A stretch of 20,438 nucleotides of DNA. Source: Chitinophaga pinensis (GTDB lineage Bacteria; Bacteroidota; Bacteroidia; Chitinophagales; Chitinophagaceae). The stretch spans positions 1 to 20,438 of the forward strand of contig CALQKL020000010.1 of assembly GCA_943331145.2 (NCBI GenBank), read 5' to 3'. Made by a program: the position numbers and the translations under genes. Under the pieces are notes generated by a model. It was not told the origin of the DNA and searched no databases. It worked only from the letters and a program-made list of their open reading frames with translations. Positions 1 through 7,092 of the stretch are shown here, one piece after another. How positions within the stretch are numbered: the stretch's first letter is position 1; each line of letters starts with the position of its first letter.

Positions 1-1721
1 AAATTAAAAAAGTACTTGATCATACTGCAGCAGATATCGAAATCATTATAGAATTAGCGCCAGGTATCTCACCAGATATTACCATTGACGCTTTGTATGC
101 GTTTACCGATTGTGAAGTGAGCATTTCGCCAAATGCTTGCGTAATTGTAGATAAAAAACCACAGTTTCTTTCTGTAATAGATTTATTAAAAACATCTGCA
201 GAAAATACAAAGAATTTACTCAAACAAGAGCTCGAAATTAAATTGGCAGAGCTTCATGAAAAATGGCATTACACTTCTTTAGAAAAAATATTCTTTGAAG
301 AAAAAATTTATCAAGAGCTAGAAAAAAAGCACGAAACCTGGGATAAAGTAATCTTGGCTATCGACAAAGCTTTTCAACCTTTCTTGAAAAAATTAAAAAG
401 AGCCATCACCCGCGAAGACATTTTAAAACTAACGGAAAAGCCAGTACGTAGAATTTATCGACTTGATATTGATGAATTAAATGAGCAGATTAAAGGATTA
501 GAGGCCGAAATCAAACAAGTTAAACACGACTTAGAAAACCTAAATGATTTTACAATTGCCTATTATGAAAATTTATTAAAAAAATATGGCAAGGGCAGAG
601 AACGTAAAACCGAAATTAAACAGTTTGATGTCATTCAAGCAAAATCTGTAGCCATTGCCAATACTAAATTGTATGCAAATTTTGCTGATGGTTTTATTGG
701 AACCGGTTTGAAAAAAGATGAATTTATTATTGAATGTAGCGATCTTGACGACATTATTGCTTTCACCAAAGGTGGAAAAATGAAAGTCGTTCGTGTATCC
801 GACAAAGTATTTATTGGCAAAGACATAATTTACGTTGCTGTGTTCCAAAAAAATGATGAACGCACCACCTATAATATGATTTATTTGGATGGAAAATCGG
901 GGGTTAGTTATTCCAAAAGATTTAATGTAACCGGCGTTACAAGAGATAAAGAATACGATTTAACCAAAGGTTCCGAAAAAAGTAAAGTGCATTATTTTTC
1001 TGCAAATGCCAATGGTGAAGCTGAAGTGGTTAAAATATCTTTGAGCCCCAACTGTACCGCAAGAATTAAAGAACTGGATTTTTATTTTGAAGAATTGGAA
1101 ATTAAAGGGCGAGGTAGCATTGGAAATCAAGTAACCAAATATCCGGTTCGCACCATTAAATTTAAGGAAGCAGGTAAGTCAACATTGAGTGCAAAAAAAC
1201 TATGGTTCGATGATAAATTTGGCAGATTAAACACTGAAGAAAAAGGAACCTATTTGGGTATGTTTGATGCAGAAGATAGAATTTTGGTATTATACAATGA
1301 TGGTAATTACGAAATAACAGATCAAGAATTGATGCAGCGTTTTGAATCAGAAAAAATATTGCTCATTGAAAAATATTATGCAGATAAAGTAATTACAGCC
1401 GTTTATCTTGATCATGAAAAATTACAATACAATATCAAACGATTTAAAATAGAAACAACTACCCTTAATACTAAGTTTTTATTTATTAAAGAAGGAAAAG
1501 AAAACATGCTTGAAGCCGCATCTACAAATCCTGACCCTATTTTAAAAGTAAATACAGGAAGAGGGCAGCTCGTTTCTACCAAAAAATTCAAAGTGGCAGA
1601 TTTAGTAGAAGTAATGGGATCAAAAGCAATTGGTGCAAAACTAATTGATTATTCAAAATCAGTAGACATGGAATGGGAAGTGGCAAAAGAAGATCTTAGT
1701 GGCCAAACGGAACTGTTTTAA
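1..1721 (+). CDS. parC: DNA gyrase/topoisomerase IV subunit A, C-terminal part (5' truncated)
   Basis: The reading frame is open from the first bases, so the gene begins before the window; the ATG at 93 is internal. The visible part is about 573 codons. It covers the end of the breakage-reunion domain, a long charged coiled-coil stretch (encoded about 190-600, rich in Lys and Glu) and then the C-terminal beta-pinwheel-like domain with repeated blades such as GGKMKVVRV and DGKSGVSYSKRF. Type IIA topoisomerase A subunits cleave and rejoin DNA through a tyrosine that would lie upstream of the window. The C-terminal blades wrap DNA and set substrate preference. The divergent pinwheel without an obvious GyrA-box looks more like the ParC-type paralogue found in Bacteroidota than GyrA, but the two cannot be separated firmly here. 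It is followed after 18 bases by the DUF1415 gene and probably shares its transcript. Confidence 0.85.
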   Translation, partial: IKKVLDHTAADIEIIIELAPGISPDITIDALYAFTDCEVSISPNACVIVDKKPQFLSVIDLLKTSAENTKNLLKQELEIKLAELHEKWHYTSLEKIFFEEKIYQELEKKHETWDKVILAIDKAFQPFLKKLKRAITREDILKLTEKPVRRIYRLDIDELNEQIKGLEAEIKQVKHDLENLNDFTIAYYENLLKKYGKGRERKTEIKQFDVIQAKSVAIANTKLYANFADGFIGTGLKKDEFIIECSDLDDIIAFTKGGKMKVVRVSDKVFIGKDIIYVAVFQKNDERTTYNMIYLDGKSGVSYSKRFNVTGVTRDKEYDLTKGSEKSKVHYFSANANGEAEVVKISLSPNCTARIKELDFYFEELEIKGRGSIGNQVTKYPVRTIKFKEAGKSTLSAKKLWFDDKFGRLNTEEKGTYLGMFDAEDRILVLYNDGNYEITDQELMQRFESEKILLIEKYYADKVITAVYLDHEKLQYNIKRFKIETTTLNTKFLFIKEGKENMLEAASTNPDPILKVNTGRGQLVSTKKFKVADLVEVMGSKAIGAKLIDYSKSVDMEWEVAKEDLSGQTELF

Positions 1722-1739
1722 ACAAATAAAAAATCAAAA

Positions 1740-2282
1740 TTGCAAGAAACTTCAGATATCATCAACATTACAAAAAGCTGGATTGAAAAAATTGTAATTG
1801 GTCAAAACTTTTGTCCTTTTGCAGCTCAACCTTTCAAATCAAATTCGATTCATTATGAAGTGGTTGTTGAATCCAATTTGAATACGGTGCTCGGTGAATT
1901 TTCAAAAGTTTGCACACAGTTAAATGATGACGAATCGATAGAAACCAGCTTAATCATTTTGCCCGAGAACTTCGATGATTTTGAGCAATACCTTGATTTA
2001 GTAGATTTGTGCGAACAACTTTTAATCATGGAAGATTTAAATGGCATATTTCAAGTGGCTAGTTTTCATCCACAATATTTATTTGCAGGAAGTGAAGAAA
2101 GCGACCCTTCAAATTATACCAATCGTTCACCATATCCGATGATACATATTTTAAGAGAAGATAGTTTAACTACAGCCATTGACAAACATATTGACGTGGA
2201 TTCGATTCCTGAAAACAACATCAAAAACGCACGCAATTTAGGATTGGCATTTTTCAAATCATCAGGATTTTTCAAATCTTAA
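1740..2282 (+). CDS. DUF1415 family protein
   Basis: This 180-residue protein matches the DUF1415 family by its N-terminal signature, Trp14 followed by IEKIVIGQNFCPFA, with a conserved Cys-Pro pair, and by later family-like motifs SFHPQYLFAG and SPYPMIHILRE. The length is usual for the family. No signal peptide or membrane segment is seen, so it is probably cytoplasmic. The biochemical role is not known to me. The start is a TTG at 1740, chosen because it sits just before the conserved region and no ATG is available in frame nearby. It lies 18 bases after the topoisomerase gene, so the two are likely co-transcribed, and a strong hairpin follows it. Confidence 0.8.
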   Translation: MQETSDIINITKSWIEKIVIGQNFCPFAAQPFKSNSIHYEVVVESNLNTVLGEFSKVCTQLNDDESIETSLIILPENFDDFEQYLDLVDLCEQLLIMEDLNGIFQVASFHPQYLFAGSEESDPSNYTNRSPYPMIHILREDSLTTAIDKHIDVDSIPENNIKNARNLGLAFFKSSGFFKS

Positions 2283-2315
2283 TGGAATAATTAATCTGCA
2301 AAATAATTGACGTTT

Positions 2316-2350
2316 AATTGGATTGGTAAAACAATCCAATTCCTATTTTT
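2316..2350 (+). terminator. Probable rho-independent terminator after the DUF1415 gene
   Basis: A perfect 10-base inverted repeat, AATTGGATTG at 2316-2325 and CAATCCAATT at 2332-2341, has a six-base loop and is followed by a T-rich stretch (CCTATTTTT). It lies 33 bases after the DUF1415 stop and before doxX, so it plausibly ends the topoisomerase-DUF1415 transcript. The T tract is interrupted, which lowers certainty. Confidence 0.65.
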
Positions 2351-2393
2351 ATATGTAGTGATTTAGGTCAGAATATTTTTTTGACAGGACTTT

Positions 2394-2401
2394 TACATTT
2401 G
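2394..2401 (+). promoter_or_regulatory. Possible -7 box of the doxX-like gene
   Basis: TACATTTG matches the Bacteroidota -7 consensus TAnnTTTG. It would put the transcript start near 2406, about 20 bases before the ATG. No TTG is seen at the usual -33 distance, so this is a weak call. Confidence 0.4.
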
Positions 2402-2425
2402 GTTTTGATATAAAATCAATATAAA

Positions 2426-2881
2426 ATGAAAACAACTACATTAACGCATCAACAAAATCGAACCATAAGTTTAAAATGGATGGCCATTTTGCGCATTTTT
2501 TTAGGCGTATCGCTTTTTATTAAGGGTATACGTTTTATTCAAGATAAATCTGAAATTGCTCAAGTATTCCATGAATCACTGATATTACAAAAATATTTTT
2601 GGCTACAAACTATAATTCCATGGCTTAATTTGCTTTGTGGGGTTTTTATAATCATAGGGTTATATACCAGAATGGCTGTGGTTATTCAAATACCCATACT
2701 TATTGGAGCAATCGTATTTGTAAATGCAAAAAAAGGTTTGTTTGCGGGTGAATCAGAATTGGGTATTTCAATTGCAATCTTGGTATTATTGATCGTTTTT
2801 TTGTTTATGGGTGGCGGTTATTTATCGTATGACAAAGCTTTACGTAATGATAAAAAAGGAAATTCATATCCTGAACAGTGA
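2426..2881 (+). CDS. DoxX-like integral membrane protein
   Basis: The 151-residue protein has four predicted membrane segments: about residues 14-32, 48-70, 75-95 and 104-127. It has a short charged tail and no signal peptide. The layout, the early positively charged LRIFLG motif and the size fit the DoxX/DoxD-like family of small four-helix inner-membrane proteins, whose members have been linked to quinone or thiol redox roles in other bacteria; the substrate here cannot be told. It appears monocistronic, with a hairpin upstream and a repeat-rich convergent gap downstream. The ATG start is the first in frame and is preceded by an A-rich stretch. Confidence 0.65.
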   Translation: MKTTTLTHQQNRTISLKWMAILRIFLGVSLFIKGIRFIQDKSEIAQVFHESLILQKYFWLQTIIPWLNLLCGVFIIIGLYTRMAVVIQIPILIGAIVFVNAKKGLFAGESELGISIAILVLLIVFLFMGGGYLSYDKALRNDKKGNSYPEQ

Positions 2882-2930
2882 AAGAAGTAAAAAGTTAAAA
2901 GTCAAAAATTAAACAAAGTAGCGTTTTCTA

Positions 2931-2960
2931 CCGCCACGGCGGGCATGCTTTTTTCTTTTT
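2931..2960. repeat. GC-rich palindrome with T tract in convergent gap
   Basis: CCGCCACGGCGGG at 2931-2943 is a short GC-rich inverted repeat in an otherwise very AT-rich gap, followed by TTTTTTCTTTTT. It may act as a terminator for the doxX-like gene, with a stem of four to five GC pairs. It also resembles short dispersed palindromes seen between Bacteroidota genes. The bases before it (2885-2912) are a low-complexity AAAAAGT/AAAAGTCAAAA run. Confidence 0.45.
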
Positions 2961-2963
2961 AAT

Positions 2964-3779
2964 TTAATCGTCAACCCAATCTATCTCTTTAATTTTTTTG
3001 TTGATGTCCATTTCTAACAATTCAATCTGATTTTGATTTTTCAAAAGAATCAATAATGTATCATCTATTGAACCTTTCAAAATAATTGGATTTTCTAAAA
3101 ATTGATTAAGGTGTTTTTTAAATTCAATATGATCGTGCCATTCACCTAATTTTAATGCTAGATCTTCCATCATCACAAACTGGTTATCGGGAATATGTTG
3201 AGTAAATATTTTTAAATAATTTATCCAATATTTCAAATGAATTCTTGTCTGATGCAAATTTGAAACTCGTATTGGTTTTTTATCCCGATTTTTCGAGTTA
3301 TACTTTTCCCAGATTTTAAAGTCTTTTATCAACTTGTTTTTTAAAGCTTTTGAATAAGCTTTTGTTGATTGTATTTTTTTGATTTTTTCCGAAACAAGCT
3401 TTTTAATTTTTTTATAATTAATAGCGTTGGTTTTTATTTTAAAAAAAAGTTGCTTTTCTTTTTTTAGTTCATTATTTATCTCCAATTGCAATGGGGATGA
3501 TTTTTTTATTGTTTTAAATGATTTTAAATGCACATTCAATAAATCCAATACTCTTATTTTACCTGATTGTTTAAACAGCCGCATCAATTGATAGAGATGC
3601 TTATTGTTTTTAATCCGAATGCCAGATGCATCAATAATGTTTAAAATCAATTTTAGTTTTTTTATTTCTACACGCAATTCATGATATTTTTCCAAATTAA
3701 AAGTTCGATTATCTTGATTAATCATCTCTTCGATGTTGTGTATCTTTTTTTTGAAAAAATTAATGAGTAGTTGATTCAA
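2964..3779 (-). CDS. CHAD domain protein
   Basis: This is a 271-residue, very lysine-rich, all-helical protein. It contains the two histidine/arginine helices that mark CHAD domains: His33-x2-Arg36 with Lys40 and Lys41 (YHELRVEIKKLK), and His176-x2-Arg179 with Lys183 (LHQTRIHLK). CHAD domains bind inorganic polyphosphate through basic surfaces, so a polyphosphate-linked role is inferred. No CYTH/triphosphatase domain is fused or adjacent, although CHAD often occurs with one. There is no signal peptide. The start is a TTG at 3779: an in-frame TGA lies two codons upstream, and the next ATG is codon 19, still before the first CHAD helix, so the true start could be either. Base composition is more AT-rich than its neighbours, partly because of the Lys codons. 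Confidence 0.75.
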   Translation of the reverse strand: MNQLLINFFKKKIHNIEEMINQDNRTFNLEKYHELRVEIKKLKLILNIIDASGIRIKNNKHLYQLMRLFKQSGKIRVLDLLNVHLKSFKTIKKSSPLQLEINNELKKEKQLFFKIKTNAINYKKIKKLVSEKIKKIQSTKAYSKALKNKLIKDFKIWEKYNSKNRDKKPIRVSNLHQTRIHLKYWINYLKIFTQHIPDNQFVMMEDLALKLGEWHDHIEFKKHLNQFLENPIILKGSIDDTLLILLKNQNQIELLEMDINKKIKEIDWVDD

Positions 3780-3930
3780 TGTTCAATTGTTTTTTCAAAA
3801 ATGGTATCTAGATTTAGAAAAATCAATGTGTATAATCATTTTGTAAATTCTTTTTCATCATAAAAAATGCATATGTTAAAACATTTTTTCATCAATAATT
3901 TTTATTCTGTTTTCATTATGATAGTTTATA

Positions 3931-3938
3931 TACTTTTG
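3931..3938 (+). promoter_or_regulatory. Possible -7 box of the ABC exporter gene
   Basis: TACTTTTG fits TAnnTTTG and would start the transcript near 3943, giving a leader of about 23 bases before the ATG at 3966. No clear -33 TTG is present. It lies in the 186-base gap between the divergent CHAD and ABC genes. Confidence 0.4.
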
Positions 3939-3965
3939 ACAAAACTTTTCAGTTATTAAAACTTA

Positions 3966-5786
3966 ATGAAGTCATTATCTCAACTCAATAAATATTTCTA
4001 TAGATATAAATGGCATTTTTTGCTGGGTATTGTATTTGTATTTCTATCCAATTATTTCAGATTATTGTCTCCACAGATTACTGGCTATATTGTAAATTCT
4101 GTTATTCAACTCATACAAAAAAAAGCAGATGCTAATGTTGTAATTCAAAATCAACATTCAAATTCGTTATTGTATGAAATAGATGCTTTTTTTAAAAACT
4201 ACACCTATTCAAACAAAATTTTGTTTGCAGGATTACTATTGATTATGCTCGCTATTTTGAGTGGATTTTTCATGTTTTTAATGCGACAAACCATCATTGT
4301 GATGAGTCGCCATATTGAGTTTGATCAAAAAAATGACATTTATAATAAGTATCAACAATTGGATATTGGATTTTACAAATCTCATGCAACAGGTGATCTT
4401 ATGAATCGTATTTCTGAAGATGTAAGTAGGGTAAGAATGTACACAGGACCAGCATTGATGTATTTTATTAACCTCGCTGCCGTTATAGGATTCAGTGTTT
4501 ATTTCATGTGGCAATCCGATTCAACACTTACCATTTATACGTTAATTCCATTGCCATTTTTAGCCATTACCATCTATTTTGTAAATGCAATCATCAATAA
4601 AAAAAGCGAAAAGATTCAGGAATATTTAAGCAATTTAACCAGCAACGCTCAAGAATCTTTTTCAGGAATTAGGGTTATAAAATCTTTCTTTCAAGAAAAA
4701 GCCATGATTGCTTATTTTGAAAAAAACAGCGAAGAATACCGAAAATCAGCTTTAAGTTTGGCGCAAACAGAATCTATTTATTTCCCAAGTATGGGTTTGC
4801 TTATTGGATTGAGCACCATTATTACCATTTGTATGGGTTGCATTAACGTTGTAAATGGGGTAGAAGGCGCTTCGGTTGGAAAAATTGCTGAATTTGTATT
4901 GTACATTCAACTCCTTACTTTTCCAGTTAGTGCCATTGGTTGGACAGCAAGTATGACGCAACGTGCAGCTGTATCTCAAAAAAGGATCAATGATTTTTTA
5001 TGTATTGAACCTGCCATTTTAAATCCTGCAGATGCCATTCAACATCAAGCAAAAGGAGATTTTGTATTTATAAATGCCAATTTCACGTATCTCAACACAG
5101 GAATTCATGCTTTAAAGAACATTAGTTTCAAAATAAATAAAGGAAATCGCATTGCCATAATTGGCAAAACGGGATCTGGAAAATCTACGCTTGCACAAAT
5201 TATGTTGAGGATTTACGATTTGAATAGTGGGGATTTGTTGGTAGATAACCAACCCATCAAAAAAATAAAATTGGCTTCATTAAGGCATTCTATAAGTTAT
5301 GTTCCGCAGGATAACTTTTTATTTAGCGATACCATTAAAAACAACATTCAATTTGGTAATCCTAATGCAAGTGAAGCCGATATAATACAGGCGGCTAAAA
5401 ATGCTTGCGTTCATGAAGATATTTTGTCGTTTTCAAATGGCTATGATACCATAATAGGAGAGCGTGGCATTATGCTGAGTGGCGGTCAAAAACAACGAAT
5501 TTGTATTGCACGAGCGCTCATAAAGAACCCTGAAGTGTTGATTTTAGACGATAGTTTAAATGCAGTGGATACGAAAACAGCGGCTCAAATAACAGAAAAC
5601 TTAAATGAATTACTGGTAAATAAAACCATAATATTCATTACACATCGATTACTAACCAGTTTAGATTACAATAATATAATCATGCTTAACGACGGGGAAA
5701 TTGTCGAATCTGGTACTCACGAAAGTTTAATGCTTAAAAAAGGGATGTATTTTGATTTGTTTCAGTTGAATCAGAGCGATAAATAA
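3966..5786 (+). CDS. ABC exporter, fused permease and ATPase (half-transporter)
   Basis: The 606-residue protein is a type IV (MsbA/Sav1866-like) half-transporter. The N-terminal half (about 1-340) carries around six membrane helices, including segments near residues 18-36, 84-108, 157-180 and 195-213. The C-terminal ATPase has Walker A at 400-408 (GKTGSGKST), the Q-loop Gln448, the signature LSGGQ at 504-508, Walker B ending at Asp528 and the H-loop His560. The residue after Walker B, normally the catalytic Glu, is Asp529 (LILDDSLNAVD). This is typical of the MdlA-like member of heterodimeric exporters, but no partner gene lies next to it. It probably acts at the inner membrane as a dimer exporting lipid, drug or peptide; the substrate cannot be told. 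It is transcribed alone, divergent from the CHAD gene. Confidence 0.9.
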   Translation: MKSLSQLNKYFYRYKWHFLLGIVFVFLSNYFRLLSPQITGYIVNSVIQLIQKKADANVVIQNQHSNSLLYEIDAFFKNYTYSNKILFAGLLLIMLAILSGFFMFLMRQTIIVMSRHIEFDQKNDIYNKYQQLDIGFYKSHATGDLMNRISEDVSRVRMYTGPALMYFINLAAVIGFSVYFMWQSDSTLTIYTLIPLPFLAITIYFVNAIINKKSEKIQEYLSNLTSNAQESFSGIRVIKSFFQEKAMIAYFEKNSEEYRKSALSLAQTESIYFPSMGLLIGLSTIITICMGCINVVNGVEGASVGKIAEFVLYIQLLTFPVSAIGWTASMTQRAAVSQKRINDFLCIEPAILNPADAIQHQAKGDFVFINANFTYLNTGIHALKNISFKINKGNRIAIIGKTGSGKSTLAQIMLRIYDLNSGDLLVDNQPIKKIKLASLRHSISYVPQDNFLFSDTIKNNIQFGNPNASEADIIQAAKNACVHEDILSFSNGYDTIIGERGIMLSGGQKQRICIARALIKNPEVLILDDSLNAVDTKTAAQITENLNELLVNKTIIFITHRLLTSLDYNNIIMLNDGEIVESGTHESLMLKKGMYFDLFQLNQSDK

Positions 5787-5852
5787 AGTCAAAAGTTGAA
5801 AGTGAAAAGAAAAAATATTATAATCTTTTTTTGAATTTTGAATTTTGACTTT
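5785..5852. repeat. Low-complexity AAAGTCAAAA inverted repeat after the ABC gene
   Basis: AAAGTCAAAA at 5785-5794 is mirrored by TTTTGACTTT at 5843-5852 around an AT-rich spacer of 48 bases. The left arm overlaps the stop codon. Similar AAAAGTCAAAA-type runs occur at 2890-2912 and, on the other strand, at about 9895-9920. It could form a long-loop hairpin but does not look like a standard terminator. Confidence 0.4.
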
Positions 5853-5925
5853 TACAATTTTTAATAATATTAAAAAATTAAGTTACTTATTCACAATAAG
5901 ATAATAGAATCATTTTCCAAAATAT

Positions 5926-5955
5926 TTTGTCATATCAAAAACAAATTTATCTTTG
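5926..5955 (+). promoter_or_regulatory. Bacteroidota-type promoter of the DUF3276 gene
   Basis: A TTTG at 5926-5929 (-33 element) and TATCTTTG at 5948-5955 (-7 element, TAnnTTTG) are separated by 18 bases, close to the consensus spacing. The expected start is near 5960, giving a leader of about 29 bases before the GTG at 5989. This is the best two-part promoter in the window. Confidence 0.7.
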
Positions 5956-5988
5956 TTAAAATTTTTTTCAAATTAAAATAAAACCAAA

Positions 5989-6450
5989 GTGGCTTACGAC
6001 AACAACGAAAAGAAATTAGAAAGCGTTTACAGTATTCGTGTAAAAGCTGGAAAAAGAAGAACTTACTTCTTTGATGTTAGAGAAACAAGAGGGAGTGATT
6101 TCTATTTAACCATTACTGAAAGTCGCAAACGTTTTGATTCTGATGGTTACGATCGTCATAAGATATTTTTATACAAAGAAGATTTCAATAAGTTTTTAAA
6201 AGGATTGAATGAAACAGTAGAACATGTGAAAACAGTGCTTATGCCTGATTTTGACTTTGATGCTTTCAACCATGATACGCCTTACGAAGGTGATGAATCA
6301 GGTTCATACAACAACGAGTCAACCTACGAAACAAATTCAACACCTGTTGCTGAATCAACTGAAGAAAAAACAGATGTTGCGCCGCCAACTACAGAATCAT
6401 ATAACAATGATGCAGATAACGGAAGCACAGAAGAAGTAGATAAATGGTAA
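5989..6450 (+). CDS. DUF3276 / PUR-alpha-like nucleic-acid-binding protein
   Basis: The 153-residue protein has an N-terminal PUR-like domain (about residues 10-85), recognised by RVKAGKRRTYFFDVRETR, DFYLTITESRK and KIFLYKEDF, the pattern of the Bacteroidota DUF3276 family related to eukaryotic Pur-alpha. Pur domains bind single-stranded DNA or RNA, so a nucleic-acid role is inferred, but the target is unknown. The last 60 residues are acidic, Asn/Ser/Thr/Glu-rich and probably disordered, which is common at the end of single-strand-binding proteins. The start is a GTG at 5989; the following AYDN fits the usual short N-terminus, and no ATG is available. It has its own promoter and terminator, so it is a single-gene unit, probably well expressed. 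Confidence 0.85.
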   Translation: MAYDNNEKKLESVYSIRVKAGKRRTYFFDVRETRGSDFYLTITESRKRFDSDGYDRHKIFLYKEDFNKFLKGLNETVEHVKTVLMPDFDFDAFNHDTPYEGDESGSYNNESTYETNSTPVAESTEEKTDVAPPTTESYNNDADNGSTEEVDKW

Positions 6451-6465
6451 TCTAAATAAAATTTT

Positions 6466-6495
6466 AAAAGTCTTGATTTTCAAGACTTTTTTTTT
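6466..6495 (+). terminator. Rho-independent terminator of the DUF3276 gene
   Basis: A perfect 10-base stem, AAAAGTCTTG at 6466-6475 and CAAGACTTTT at 6481-6490, has a five-base loop and is followed directly by a run of Ts. It begins 16 bases after the stop codon. Confidence 0.85.
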
Positions 6496-6547
6496 GCTTT
6501 AGCTTTTCTTCAATTAAACCTGTAATTTTAATTTATTAAATTAGTTT

Positions 6548-6940
6548 ATGAAAAAACAGTTTTTATTTTTTATTCTAATCATAGTTTGTAATATTTCTGT
6601 AAATGCACAAACTTCAAATAAATCAAAGAAAAAATCTACACAGAAGAATGTGCAGAATAAACAAGAGGCACCAGCTTTTCCAAGCAGCGAATCATTCAAA
6701 AATGCAAAACTTACGTATAAAATAATACCTGCACCCAACAATACTTGGTGTTATGATATTATCAAAGATGGCAGTATGTGTATTCATCAAAATTCTATAC
6801 CAGGAATGCCAGGTATGAATGGTTTTACAACAAAAGAGAAAGCAGAAAAAGTTGCTCAATTGGTTGTCAAAAAAATCCAAAATGGGGAAATGCCTCCAAC
6901 GGTATCTCAAGAAGAGATGAAAGCTCTTGGTGTGTTGTAA
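6548..6940 (+). CDS. Secreted DUF4907 family protein
   Basis: The 130-residue protein starts with a signal peptide (Lys2-Lys3, hydrophobic residues 5-17, likely cleavage near NAQ at 19-21). A Lys/Gln/Ser-rich linker follows to about residue 50. The C-terminal 70 residues match the DUF4907 pattern: WCYDIIKDG, then CIHQNSIPGMPG, GFTTKEKAEKVAQLVVKKI, and MPPTVSQEEMKALG. Members are small exported Bacteroidota proteins of unknown function, sometimes found near Kelch-repeat proteins, but none is next to this one. It is a single gene between a terminator and a repeat-rich convergent gap. Confidence 0.75.
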   Translation: MKKQFLFFILIIVCNISVNAQTSNKSKKKSTQKNVQNKQEAPAFPSSESFKNAKLTYKIIPAPNNTWCYDIIKDGSMCIHQNSIPGMPGMNGFTTKEKAEKVAQLVVKKIQNGEMPPTVSQEEMKALGVL

Positions 6941-6942
6941 TT

Positions 6943-7042
6943 GCCGCGAAGTTTTTTGTTTCACGCAAAGCGCGCAAAGGTGCAAAGACGCAAAGGCGCG
7001 AAGTTTTTTTAAAAAACAAAGATGCTAATAACTGGAAAATGC
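6943..7042. repeat. Dispersed 8-base-unit repeat cluster, copy A
   Basis: The gap between the convergent DUF4907 and pgi genes is filled with imperfect 8-base units of the type GCAAAGRY (GCAAAGGT, GCAAAGAC, GCAAAGGC, then GCGAAG). These run into GAAGTTTTTTT, ACAAAG and TGCTAATAA followed by TGGAAAA. The same series of blocks ends copy B at 18107-18230. CGCGC and GCGCG at the edges of the unit block can pair just before the T run, so it may also end transcription. A weaker stretch with TTAAACC motifs continues to about 7085. Confidence 0.65.
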
Positions 7043-7092
7043 TTCTAACCATTAAACTCTTAAACCAGCGAAGCGTTTTAAACCTTTTTCTC

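Noticed and set aside
576..848. Minus-strand open frames inside the topoisomerase gene
   Set aside because: They lie fully inside a confidently identified gene on the other strand and have no coding features.
2381..2386. TTGACA as a classical -35 box before the doxX-like gene
   Set aside because: It lies only 7-10 bases before the TAnnTTTG box, too close to act as its upstream element, and the phylum's sigma factor does not use this hexamer.
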